A stretch of 32,078 nucleotides of DNA from Mycobacterium angelicum (GTDB lineage: Bacteria; Actinomycetota; Actinomycetes; Mycobacteriales; Mycobacteriaceae), in NCBI RefSeq assembly GCF_002086155.1, contig NZ_MVHE01000061.1, forward strand, positions 1 to 32,078. The letters run 5' to 3'. The notes beneath the pieces were generated by a model that was not told the origin of the DNA, did no database searches, and saw nothing but the letters and a program-made list of their open reading frames with translations. Positions 15,452 to 22,757 of this stretch are shown one piece after another; within the stretch, counting starts at the first letter, position 1; every line of letters starts with the position of its first letter. The position numbers and the translations under genes were made by a program.

Positions 15452-16243
15452 TCACTGCGTATTGGCGAGGCTGAAGAACTTCAGCATGGCGGCGTTGACC
15501 GGCTCCGGCCGCTCGAAGAAGCCGAGGTGGCCGGCGTCGGGTATCTGCAGGTAGCGCCCGTTGGGCAGGGCGTCGGCGACCTCACGTCCCAAATAGGGCG
15601 GGGTCACCATGTCGTCAGCGAAGCCGATTACCAGCACCGGTGCGGCGATGTTGCGGTAAGCCGCCAGCCGGTTGGTGGTCGGCGACACTTCCAGCTGGGC
15701 ATAAAAGCCCGGGGTGTATTTGGTCGGCCACATGGTGAACATCGCGATCCAGTCCGCGGCGGCGTTGTCATCGTTCAACGTCTTGGGTGAAAAGTTCTCC
15801 ATCATGCGAACTTTCGCGTCGAACGAGTCGGGCAGCGAGAGACCGGCGGCATAGAGGTCTTCCTCGGCCTTGCGGAAGAACTGGCGGCTGCGGTCCAGCC
15901 GGCCGCGGGTGGCCATCAGCACGGCGGAGTGGACCAACTCCGGACGCACCACCATGAGTTCCTGCGCGATGTACGAACCCATCGAGACCCCGACGATGCG
16001 CACGGGGGCGATGCCCAGTGATTCGATGATCGCCGCGGTGTCGTTGACCATGGTTTGGGTGGTGAAGCCTTCGGCGTTTTCGGTTGCGCCGATGCCGCGG
16101 TTGTCGAAGGTGATGACGCGGTAGCCGGCCGCCAGGAACGCCGGGAGTTGATGTGGATGCCAGGTGCGTCCAGGGCCGCCATGGCCCGAGATGAAGAGCA
16201 CTGGGTCCCCGGTGCCGCGGTCTTCGTAAGCCAGGTTGATCAC
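15452..16243 (-). CDS. bpoC: Alpha/beta hydrolase BpoC, possible MenH
   Basis: A 263-residue alpha/beta hydrolase. The nucleophile elbow GVSMG has Ser87. The likely acid is Asp211 in FADDMVTPP and the base is His239 in DAGHLGFFE. The oxyanion motif is HGGPG (21-25). It has been annotated as a non-haem bromoperoxidase, but its place between menC and menD suggests it may act as MenH, the SHCHC synthase that eliminates pyruvate from SEPHCHC. MenH activity is an inference from context. The start is GTG 16243, 10 nt after the menC stop. The length matches M. tuberculosis Rv0554. Confidence 0.9.
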   Translation of the reverse strand: MINLAYEDRGTGDPVLFISGHGGPGRTWHPHQLPAFLAAGYRVITFDNRGIGATENAEGFTTQTMVNDTAAIIESLGIAPVRIVGVSMGSYIAQELMVVRPELVHSAVLMATRGRLDRSRQFFRKAEEDLYAAGLSLPDSFDAKVRMMENFSPKTLNDDNAAADWIAMFTMWPTKYTPGFYAQLEVSPTTNRLAAYRNIAAPVLVIGFADDMVTPPYLGREVADALPNGRYLQIPDAGHLGFFERPEPVNAAMLKFFSLANTQ

Positions 16244-16253
16244 CCGAGAGACG

Positions 16254-17213
16254 CTACAGCAGCCGATAGCACGCCCTGACCCGATCGATCCACCACTGCC
16301 GGCGGTCCGGCGGCGCGGCCAGCGTCTGCAATCGTGCCAGATCGGGTGCCACCGGCCCGGCCGGCAGGCTGCCGTCTACGGGCACGACGACCGGGGCGAC
16401 ATCTTCGACGAACAGCCGGCCGGTGCCCAGGCCGCAGGCGTGGTTGAGTTGCGGGAGGGCCGCGGCGGCGACGAGCCCGGCGCTGATGCCGACCGCCGAG
16501 TCGAGCGCACTGGAGATCACGACTGGGATGTCGATCTGCGCCGCGATGTCCAGCAGCGCGCGAACCCCGCCCAGCGGTGCGACTTTCAGCACCGCGATAT
16601 CGGCGGCCCCGGCGCGCACGACGGCCAACGGGTCGTGCGCCTTGCGGATGCTTTCGTCGGCGGCGATCGGCACCTCGATCCGCCGCCGCAGTTCGGCGAG
16701 TTCGTCGACGGTGGCACACGGCTGTTCGAGGTACTCGAGTACGCCGTCGGCGGTCAAAGCGACGGCAGCCTGCACCGCCTCGTCCAGGTTCCAGCCGCCA
16801 TTGGCGTCCACCCGCAGGGTCTCCACATGTTCGCGGACGGCGTTGACGCGGGCGACGTCGTCGGCCAGAGTCTGCCCCGGTTCGGCAACTTTCACCTTGG
16901 CGGTGCCGGCCCCGGGAAACCGGGCCAGCACCTCGGGGACTTGAGCGGCGCTCACCGCAGGCACGGTGGCGTTGACCGGGATGCGGTCGCGCCGCAACGG
17001 CGGTGGCGGGACGTAGGCGGCCTCGATACCGGAGGCAAGCCAGTGCGCGGCCTCCGGCGGCTCGTACTCCACGAACGCGCCAAACTCGCCCCAGCCGGCC
17101 GGGCCTTGGATCAACGCGACTTCGCGGGTGGTGATGCCGCGGAAGCGCACCTGCATCGGCAGGGCCACGACGTGCAGCCGGTCCAGTAGGTCGGCCAGCG
17201 CGGGCCGGGTCAT
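16254..17213 (-). CDS. menC: o-Succinylbenzoate synthase MenC
   Basis: A 319-residue enolase-superfamily enzyme that dehydrates SHCHC to o-succinylbenzoate. The catalytic set is visible: Lys106 and Lys108 (KVK), metal ligands Asp136 (RVDANGGW), Glu163 (YLEQP) and Asp186 (ADES), and Lys210 (VLKVAPLGG). It is shorter than E. coli-type enzymes in the capping domain but of normal length for actinobacteria. The start ATG 17213 overlaps the stop of the upstream amidohydrolase by 4 bp (ATGA), so the two are translationally coupled. bpoC follows after 10 nt. Confidence 0.94.
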   Translation of the reverse strand: MTRPALADLLDRLHVVALPMQVRFRGITTREVALIQGPAGWGEFGAFVEYEPPEAAHWLASGIEAAYVPPPPLRRDRIPVNATVPAVSAAQVPEVLARFPGAGTAKVKVAEPGQTLADDVARVNAVREHVETLRVDANGGWNLDEAVQAAVALTADGVLEYLEQPCATVDELAELRRRIEVPIAADESIRKAHDPLAVVRAGAADIAVLKVAPLGGVRALLDIAAQIDIPVVISSALDSAVGISAGLVAAAALPQLNHACGLGTGRLFVEDVAPVVVPVDGSLPAGPVAPDLARLQTLAAPPDRRQWWIDRVRACYRLL

Positions 17214-18814
17214 TGCCGGTAGACCTGGCGCCCCGCCAGAAACGTCGCGCGAATCTCGAGATCGGCGATCTCTTCGGGCGCTACCACCCGCGGATCGGCC
17301 GACAGCACCACCAGGTCCGCGTACTTGCCGACTTCCAGCGAGCCGACCACGTCGTCGGCGAACAACTGCCAGGCCGCATCGATGGTCTGCGCGCGAATGG
17401 CCTGTTCGACGGTCAAGCGCTCTTCCGGCGCGAGCACGCGCCCGCTCGGGGCCATACGCGTCGCGGCCACACTGATATTGCGCAGCGGCTCTTCAGGGGT
17501 GACCGGCGGATCGTTGTGCAGCGAGATCCGCATACCGGCGGCCACCGCGGACCCGGCCGGCATCCAGCGCGACCCACGCTCCTCGCCGAATAGCCCGTCG
17601 ACGATCACATCACCCCAGTAGTGGATCTGGTCGACGAAAATGCTGCAGGTGACGCCGAGTTCGACGGCACGCTTGAGTTGGTCGGGCCGAATCGCACCGA
17701 CGTGTTCGAGCCGTAGCCGGTGGTCGTCGCGTGGATTGTCTTGCAGCGCTTGCTCGTACACGTCGAGGATGGTGTCGACTCCGGCGTCGCCCTGCACGTG
17801 ACAGGCGATCGGCCAGCCCAGCGGAAAGTAGGCGTCCACGATTTCGGTGAGCTGTTCGCGGGTGTAGTTGGCGCAGCCGCAGGAGCCGGGCGTGATACCG
17901 GCGGCGCGGGTGGCCGCGGTGTCCAGGTATGGAAACGACAGCGCGATATTGCCGATCCATGGCGAGCCGTCCACCCAGATCTTGATGCCGACCTGGCGCA
18001 GCATGTCATCGCCCTGGCCGGGGGTGGCGTCGCTGGACATCTGCGCATTGGAGATCTCGTAGGTGCGCAGCCGAACCGTGAGCTCCTCGCGCAACTGGTC
18101 CACGATGGGACGGAACGCGGGATCGAAAGCCATCTCCGAACAGGTCGTCAGCCCGGCACGGTTGAGCCTGGCGCACTCCTCGCGCAGCATCCCCGGGTAG
18201 TCGCTGGGCACGATGGCGGCCGCCAACAGCGGAAACACCGCGCCGATCTCCTCGGCGGTGCCGTCGAGTTCCCCGTCGGCGTCCCGGCCGTAAGTGGCGC
18301 CCTTGGGATCGGGAGTGTCCCTGGTCAGCCCGTTGAGCCGGGCGGCATGGCTGTTGAAGTAGGCCTTGTGCCCGGAGTTGTGGATGATCACCAATGGCCC
18401 GTCGGGCGCGATGTCGTCGAGCCAGGCCAGCGTCGGCTCGGGCAGCCCGGACTGCAGCAGCGCGTCCCACCCATTGAGATAGGCACCGGCCGGCCCGCGG
18501 CGGGCGGCCTCCCGACGGACGATGTCGACGACCTTGTCGGGGTTGCGGACGGTAACGGGACGGATGTCGACGATCCGGTCCGACAGCGCGACGGCCTCCA
18601 TCAGCGGATGCCCGTGCGCCTCAACGAAACCCGGCATGACGCAGCCCGAGCCCAGGTCGATGGTCCGGGTGCCGGGGCCGACGTGCGCTGCGACGTCGGA
18701 GCGGTCGCCGACGGCGATGATCCGGCCGTCGGCGATCGCGATCGCCTCGGCCGTAGGCCGCGCGTCATCGACTGTCAGGACGGTTCCGGTGATGACGAGC
18801 TCAGCATTAGCCAT
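17210..18814 (-). CDS. Amidohydrolase family protein, YtcJ-like (Rv0552-like)
   Basis: A 534-residue metal-dependent hydrolase of the amidohydrolase superfamily (amidohydrolase_3/YtcJ type). The metal motif HGH is at residues 67-69 within MPGFVEAHGHP. Later metal and active-site segments are ACHVQGDAGVD, RLEHVGAIRPDQL and LHNDPPVTPEEPLRNI. The substrate is unknown. It is the first gene of the operon running through menC, bpoC and menD to menG, with a 4-bp overlap into menC, but no role in quinone synthesis is established. ATG 18814 is chosen because the family starts here (ELVITGTVLTVDDARPTAEA). The open frame further upstream reads through the 57-bp tandem repeat and yields a duplicated peptide, so it is not real. 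Confidence 0.9.
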   Translation of the reverse strand: MANAELVITGTVLTVDDARPTAEAIAIADGRIIAVGDRSDVAAHVGPGTRTIDLGSGCVMPGFVEAHGHPLMEAVALSDRIVDIRPVTVRNPDKVVDIVRREAARRGPAGAYLNGWDALLQSGLPEPTLAWLDDIAPDGPLVIIHNSGHKAYFNSHAARLNGLTRDTPDPKGATYGRDADGELDGTAEEIGAVFPLLAAAIVPSDYPGMLREECARLNRAGLTTCSEMAFDPAFRPIVDQLREELTVRLRTYEISNAQMSSDATPGQGDDMLRQVGIKIWVDGSPWIGNIALSFPYLDTAATRAAGITPGSCGCANYTREQLTEIVDAYFPLGWPIACHVQGDAGVDTILDVYEQALQDNPRDDHRLRLEHVGAIRPDQLKRAVELGVTCSIFVDQIHYWGDVIVDGLFGEERGSRWMPAGSAVAAGMRISLHNDPPVTPEEPLRNISVAATRMAPSGRVLAPEERLTVEQAIRAQTIDAAWQLFADDVVGSLEVGKYADLVVLSADPRVVAPEEIADLEIRATFLAGRQVYRQ

Positions 18815-18822
18815 GGGCAGGC

Positions 18823-18828
18823 ATCCTA
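18823..18828 (-). promoter_or_regulatory. Candidate -10 for the amidohydrolase-men operon
   Basis: On the minus strand TAGGAT (18828-18823) fits TANNNT and ends 8 nt before ATG 18814. Its first base falls on the first base of the downstream copy of the 57-bp repeat, so the repeat lies across the -35 and upstream region of this promoter. There is no good Shine-Dalgarno. Confidence 0.4.
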
Positions 18829-18943
18829 GTGGCGATCGCGAGGGCGGCGGAGCCGGACGAAGCGGGTCGCCACAAGTCAGGCTCAGTGGCGATCGCGAGG
18901 GCGGCGGAGCCGGACGAAGCGGGTCGCCACAAGTCAGGCTCAG
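18828..18943. repeat. Two tandem copies of a 57-bp unit between divergent operons
   Basis: Copy 1 covers 18828-18884 and copy 2 covers 18885-18941. They are identical, and two bases (AG) of a third copy follow. Each unit contains GTGGCGA near its start and TCGCCAC about 30 bases later, so each can fold as a 7-bp-stem hairpin around a GC-rich purine-biased loop (GGGCGGCGGAGCCGGACGA). It fills much of the 189-bp gap between the amidohydrolase and fadD8 starts. The perfect identity of the copies suggests recent duplication or a variable-number repeat. Confidence 0.85.
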
Positions 18944-18979
18944 ATCGTTGCGGTGGTCAAGGGGGTTGCTGACGCAAAC

Positions 18980-18997
18980 TGCAACACGTTCTAGTCT
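18980..18997 (+). promoter_or_regulatory. KstR-type operator overlapping the fadD8 -10 element
   Basis: TGCAACACGTTCTA (18980-18993) fits the published KstR pattern TnnAACnnGTTnnA at every fixed position. KstR is the TetR-type repressor of mycobacterial cholesterol catabolism genes, released by a cholestenoyl-CoA metabolite. The -10 candidate TAGTCT (18992-18997) overlaps the operator and ends 6 nt before ATG 19004, so bound repressor would block a leaderless fadD8 transcript. The motif match is seen; binding is inferred. Confidence 0.65.
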
Positions 18998-19003
18998 GGG
19001 CAA

Positions 19004-20605
19004 ATGAGTGACGAGCTGCTGCGCAACCCAACCCACAACGGACACCTGCTGGTGGGCGCGCTCAAGCGCCACAAGAACAAGCCGGTGCTGTTCCTCGGCG
19101 ACACCACCCTGACCGGCGGTCAGCTTGCCGAGCGGATCAGCCAATACATCCAGGCCTTCGAGGCGCTGGGCGCCGGCACCGGCGTGGCGGTCGGCCTGCT
19201 GTCACTCAACCGTCCCGAGGTGCTGATGATCATCGGCGCCGGCCAGGCGCGGGGCTATCGGCGCACCGCGCTGCACCCGCTGGGCTCGCTGGACGACCAC
19301 GCTTACGTGCTGTCCGACGCCGGCATCAGCTCGCTGATCATCGACCCCAACCCGATGTTCGTCGAACGCGCGCTCGGGCTGCTGGAAAAGGTGGACTCGC
19401 TCAAGCAGATCCTGACCATCGGGCCGGTGCCGGACGCCTTGAAAGATGTGGCTATCGATCTGTCCGCCGAGGCGGCCAAATATCAGCCGCAGCCGCTGGT
19501 GGCCGCCGATCTGCCGCCTAGCCAGGTGATCGGGTTGACCTACACCGGCGGCACTACCGGCAAGCCCAAGGGCGTCATGGGTACCGCCCAGTCGATTTCG
19601 ACCATGACCTCGATCCAGCTCGCCGAATGGGAATGGCCGGCCAACCCGCGGTTCCTGATGTGCACCCCGCTGTCGCACGCCGGCGCGGCGTTTTTCACCC
19701 CCACCCTGATCAAGGGCGGCGAAATGATCGTGCTGGCCAAGTTCGACCCCGCCGAGGTGCTGAGAATCATTGAGGAGCAACGCATCACGGCAACCATGCT
19801 GGTGCCGTCGATGCTGTACGCCTTGATGGACCACCCGGATTCACACACCCGCGACCTCTCGTCGCTGGAGACGGTCTACTACGGCGCTTCGGCGATCAAC
19901 CCGGTGCGACTGGCCGAGGCGATCCGGCGGTTCGGCCCGATTTTCGCCCAGTACTACGGGCAGTCCGAGGCGCCGATGGTGATCACCTATCTAGCCAAGG
20001 CAGACCACGACGAGAAGCGGCTGACGTCGTGTGGGCGTCCGACGCTGTTCGCGCGGGTGGCCCTGCTGGGTGAGGACGGCAAGCCGGTGCCGCAGGGCGA
20101 GCCCGGCGAAATCTGTGTCAGCGGGCCACTTTTGGCCGGCGGCTATTGGAACTTGCCGGAAGCCACCGCCGACACCTTCAAGGACGGCTGGCTGCACACC
20201 GGAGACATGGCCCGTGAGGACGAGGACGGCTTCTATTACATCGTCGACCGGGTCAAGGACATGATCGTCACCGGCGGTTTCAACGTGTTCCCGCGCGAGG
20301 TCGAGGACGTCGTCGCAGAACACGCCGCCGTTGCCCAGGTGTGTGTCGTGGGCGCGCCGGACGAGAAGTGGGGCGAGGCCGTCACCGCGGTGGTGGTGCT
20401 GCGTGCCGACGCCGCGCGCGACGACGCCGCCGTTGCCGCAATGACCGCCGAGATCCAGGCCGCGGTCAAGGACCGCAAGGGCTCGGTGCAGTCGCCCAAG
20501 CGGGTGGTTGTGGTCGACTCGCTGCCGTTGACCGGGCTGGGCAAGCCGGACAAGAAGGCGGTGCGCGCACGGTTCTGGGAGGGCGCCGGCCGCGCCGTCG
20601 GCTAA
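19004..20605 (+). CDS. fadD8: Acyl-CoA synthetase FadD8
   Basis: A 533-residue ANL-superfamily adenylating enzyme that activates a carboxylic acid to acyl-AMP and then acyl-CoA. The P-loop YTGGTTGKPKG is at residues 180-190. The A5 motif is YGQSE, the A7 motif is WLHTGDMAREDEDGFYYIVD, and the A10 catalytic lysine is about residue 514 in TGLGKPDKK. A KstR-like operator overlapping its promoter suggests control with sterol catabolism, so a sterol side-chain or ring fragment is a possible substrate; this is inference. The M. tuberculosis protein is annotated longer at the N-terminus. ATG 19004 is supported by the -10 element directly upstream. It ends before a pair of hairpins. Confidence 0.9.
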   Translation: MSDELLRNPTHNGHLLVGALKRHKNKPVLFLGDTTLTGGQLAERISQYIQAFEALGAGTGVAVGLLSLNRPEVLMIIGAGQARGYRRTALHPLGSLDDHAYVLSDAGISSLIIDPNPMFVERALGLLEKVDSLKQILTIGPVPDALKDVAIDLSAEAAKYQPQPLVAADLPPSQVIGLTYTGGTTGKPKGVMGTAQSISTMTSIQLAEWEWPANPRFLMCTPLSHAGAAFFTPTLIKGGEMIVLAKFDPAEVLRIIEEQRITATMLVPSMLYALMDHPDSHTRDLSSLETVYYGASAINPVRLAEAIRRFGPIFAQYYGQSEAPMVITYLAKADHDEKRLTSCGRPTLFARVALLGEDGKPVPQGEPGEICVSGPLLAGGYWNLPEATADTFKDGWLHTGDMAREDEDGFYYIVDRVKDMIVTGGFNVFPREVEDVVAEHAAVAQVCVVGAPDEKWGEAVTAVVVLRADAARDDAAVAAMTAEIQAAVKDRKGSVQSPKRVVVVDSLPLTGLGKPDKKAVRARFWEGAGRAVG

Positions 20606-20615
20606 CCCGGCGCCG

Positions 20616-20669
20616 AACGTGAAGCTGGCCTCACGTTGGCGTCCGAGCGTGAGCCCAGCTTCACGCTCG
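20616..20669 (+). terminator. Twin inverted hairpins after fadD8
   Basis: AACGTGA (20616-20622) pairs with TCACGTT (20631-20637) around AGCTGGCC, and CGAGCGTGA (20644-20652) pairs with TCACGCTCG (20661-20669) around GCCCAGCT. The second hairpin is close to the reverse complement of the first, so CGTGAAGCTGG (20618-20628) also pairs with CCAGCTTCACG (20655-20665) in an alternative long stem. The site lies 10 nt after the fadD8 stop and could end transcription without a U-tract. Alternatively it may be a dispersed intergenic repeat. Confidence 0.6.
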
Positions 20670-20680
20670 GCGGCGCGCAC

Positions 20681-20686
20681 TACTGT
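20681..20686 (+). promoter_or_regulatory. -10 candidate for the nitroreductase gene
   Basis: TACTGT fits TANNNT and ends 7 nt before ATG 20694, with no Shine-Dalgarno. It would start a leaderless transcript covering the nitroreductase, the secreted protein and menB, separate from fadD8, which ends in the hairpins just before. Confidence 0.5.
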
Positions 20687-20693
20687 GGCTGGC

Positions 20694-21143
20694 ATGAGTG
20701 AGCGCATCAAACCGCCCTGGTGGCTCAAGCCGGCCAACAAGGTGTTCATCCGGATGTCGAAGCTGGGTATGAGTTTCGGCGGCGAAAGCCCGGTGGTGTT
20801 GACGGTCCCGGGCCGCAAATCCGGAACCCCGCGGTCCACGCCCGTGACGCCCATGACGGTAGCCGGCAAGCGCTATGTCGTCGGCGGCTTCCCGGGTGCC
20901 GACTGGGTGCAAAACGTCAGGGCCGCAGGCGAAGTCACGCTGACCCGCGGACGTTCCACCGAGCGCGTCAAGATGGTGGAGATGTCCGCCGAGGAAGCCC
21001 GGCCGCTACTGCGGGCCTTCCCCACCGAGGTGCCCACCGGCGTCGGCTTCATGAAGCGATCCGGACTCGTCGAAGAGGGGCGCCCCGACGAGTTCGAGGC
21101 ACTGGCCGGGCGCTGCGCCGTCTTCCGGTTCGATCCGATCTAG
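20694..21143 (+). CDS. Deazaflavin (F420)-dependent nitroreductase family protein, Ddn/DUF385 type
   Basis: A 149-residue protein of the split-barrel Ddn family (TIGR00026/DUF385). Family marks are VVLTVPGRKSGTPRSTPVTP (residues 34-51) and YVVGGFPGADWVQNVRAAGE (61-80), the latter equivalent to the family's W-NLRA segment, followed by VTLTRG. Characterised members use reduced F420; M. tuberculosis Ddn reduces menaquinone and activates nitroimidazoles. The place directly before menB makes a quinone-related role attractive but unproven. I chose ATG 20694, where a -10 lies just upstream, over the longer frame from 20619 that starts inside a hairpin. In M. tuberculosis this position holds vapBC3 instead. 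Confidence 0.85.
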   Translation: MSERIKPPWWLKPANKVFIRMSKLGMSFGGESPVVLTVPGRKSGTPRSTPVTPMTVAGKRYVVGGFPGADWVQNVRAAGEVTLTRGRSTERVKMVEMSAEEARPLLRAFPTEVPTGVGFMKRSGLVEEGRPDEFEALAGRCAVFRFDPI

Positions 21144-21146
21144 TCC

Positions 21147-21836
21147 ATGCTGCGCCTCCTCCTGCTGGCCGTGGCGCTGTTGGCAGTCGGCGTCACAGTG
21201 CCAACCGCATCGGCGGCACCGGGTTGCCCGCCGGGCGGATCACCACCGCCGCCGGGAGCCGTCCAGCGCCAGATCGGGGACGTCGACGGCGACGGGCTGC
21301 CGGACGCCCTGTGGATCGGCAGGTTCGCCGCGGCCAGCGGCGCCATGACCCGAGTCGTCGGCGTCAGCACCGCAAGCGGGGCCAACACCGATGTCGAGAT
21401 CTCATCGGCAAGCCCAATCCCATTGCGTGCCTTGGCAATTGATGCCCAGGACAACGGCGGATACCAGGTCGTCGTCAGCGACGGCCGCAGTGCGCAGCTC
21501 TATGTGTTCGCGGAGTGCCGGCTGCAGACCGTCGTCGACAGCCACTACGGCAGGCCGTTCCTGTTCGACCTGCAGAACCGGGCCGGCAATGGCACCGGTG
21601 TCGGGTGCAGCGATCTGGGCGATGGCCGCCACTTGGTGGGACTGCAAGCGCTGCCGGTAAACACTGACCAATGGACGATCCGCCGCACCGAGATCGACCT
21701 CGACGGAAACCGGGCGAGCATCGGGCGGTCGGATACCCTGACCGCAACTTCCGCGCAGGACCCGGCAGTGACATCGGCGCAGACAATCAGCTGCGGCAAC
21801 CTCACCATCGACCAGGATGGAGTCCAACAGCCTTGA
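21147..21836 (+). CDS. Secreted protein with a calcium-type DxDxDG motif, unknown function
   Basis: A 229-residue protein. Residues 1-23 (MLRLLLLAVALLAVGVTVPT then ASA) form a signal peptide with cleavage before APGC. A proline/glycine linker follows, then GDVDGDGLPDALW (44-56), which fits the DxDxDGxxD calcium-binding loop of FG-GAP/VCBS repeats. Later parts (QVVVSDGRSAQLYVF, RTEIDLDGNRA) look like more beta-blade strands, so a small beta-propeller-like fold is possible. Four cysteines follow the signal peptide. The gene starts 3 nt after the nitroreductase stop, and its own stop TGA overlaps the menB TTG. I do not recognise a named family. Confidence 0.8.
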   Translation: MLRLLLLAVALLAVGVTVPTASAAPGCPPGGSPPPPGAVQRQIGDVDGDGLPDALWIGRFAAASGAMTRVVGVSTASGANTDVEISSASPIPLRALAIDAQDNGGYQVVVSDGRSAQLYVFAECRLQTVVDSHYGRPFLFDLQNRAGNGTGVGCSDLGDGRHLVGLQALPVNTDQWTIRRTEIDLDGNRASIGRSDTLTATSAQDPAVTSAQTISCGNLTIDQDGVQQP

Positions 21837-22735
21837 GCGACAACCCCTTTGACACCAAGCAGTGGCAAGAAGTCGACGGGTTCGGCGATCTGACGGACAT
21901 CACGTACCACCGTCACGTGCGGGACGCCACGGTACGGGTGGCGTTCGACCGGCCCGAGGTGCGCAACGCGTTTCGGCCGCATACCGTCGACGAGCTGTAC
22001 CGGGTACTCGACCACGCGCGGATGGCCCCCGACGTCGGCGTCGTGCTGTTGACCGGCAACGGACCGTCCCCCAAAGACGGCGGCTGGGCGTTCTGCTCCG
22101 GCGGCGACCAACGCATCCGCGGGCGCAGCGGCTATCAATACGCCTCCGGCGAAACCGCGGACACCGTTGACATCGCACGTGCCGGCAGGTTGCACATCCT
22201 CGAGGTGCAGCGGCTGATCCGGTTCATGCCCAAGGTGGTCATCTGCCTGGTCAATGGCTGGGCCGCCGGCGGCGGACACAGCCTGCACGTGGTGTGCGAC
22301 CTCACCCTGGCCAGCCGCGAGCACGCGCGATTCAAGCAGACCGACGCCGACGTCGGCAGCTTCGACGGCGGTTACGGCAGTGCCTATCTGGCGCGCCAGA
22401 TCGGCCAGAAGTTCGCCCGCGAGATCTTCTTCCTGGGCCGTCCGTATACCGCCGAGCAGATGCACCACATGGGTGCGGTCAACGAAGTCGTCGACCACGC
22501 CGAGCTGGAAAAGGTCGGCATCCAGTGGGCCGCCGAGATCAACGCCAAATCGCCTCAGGCGCAACGGATGCTGAAGTTCGCGTTCAATCTGCTCGACGAC
22601 GGGCTGGTGGGTCAGCAGCTGTTCGCCGGCGAGGCCACCCGGTTGGCCTACATGACCGACGAGGCCGTCGAGGGCCGCGATGCGTTTCTGCAGAAGCGCC
22701 CGCCGGACTGGAGCCCGTTCCCGCGGTACTTCTAA
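21833..22735 (+). CDS. menB: 1,4-Dihydroxy-2-naphthoyl-CoA synthase MenB
   Basis: A 300-residue crotonase-fold enzyme that closes the second ring of the naphthoquinone from o-succinylbenzoyl-CoA. Signatures are CSGGDQRIRGRSGYQYASG (residues 88-106), the oxyanion segment NGWAAGGGHSLH (141-152) and FKQTDADVGSFDGGYGS (167-183). The C-terminal end DWSPFPRYF is typical. The start is taken as TTG 21833: no in-frame ATG or GTG lies between it and ATG 21671, which would overlap the upstream gene by 166 bp. GGAG at 21819-21822 is 10 nt upstream. The start overlaps the preceding stop by 4 bp. The annotated M. tuberculosis protein (314 residues) has about 14 more N-terminal residues. Confidence 0.93.
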   Translation: MSDNPFDTKQWQEVDGFGDLTDITYHRHVRDATVRVAFDRPEVRNAFRPHTVDELYRVLDHARMAPDVGVVLLTGNGPSPKDGGWAFCSGGDQRIRGRSGYQYASGETADTVDIARAGRLHILEVQRLIRFMPKVVICLVNGWAAGGGHSLHVVCDLTLASREHARFKQTDADVGSFDGGYGSAYLARQIGQKFAREIFFLGRPYTAEQMHHMGAVNEVVDHAELEKVGIQWAAEINAKSPQAQRMLKFAFNLLDDGLVGQQLFAGEATRLAYMTDEAVEGRDAFLQKRPPDWSPFPRYF

Positions 22736-22745
22736 CTGGCGCGCC

Positions 22746-22751
22746 TAGACT
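22746..22751 (+). promoter_or_regulatory. -10 candidate for the SDR gene
   Basis: TAGACT fits TANNNT and ends 6 nt before GTG 22758. No Shine-Dalgarno is present, so a leaderless transcript is plausible. The hexamer lies in the 22-nt gap after menB. Confidence 0.45.
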
Positions 22752-22757
22752 CCCCAC

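Noticed and set aside
18815..19144. 110-residue N-terminal extension of the amidohydrolase
   Set aside because: It reads through the 57-bp tandem repeat, giving a duplicated peptide, and into fadD8 antisense.
20606..20693. Search for vapBC3, present here in M. tuberculosis
   Set aside because: Only 88 bp with hairpins lie between fadD8 and the nitroreductase; no toxin-antitoxin frames are present.
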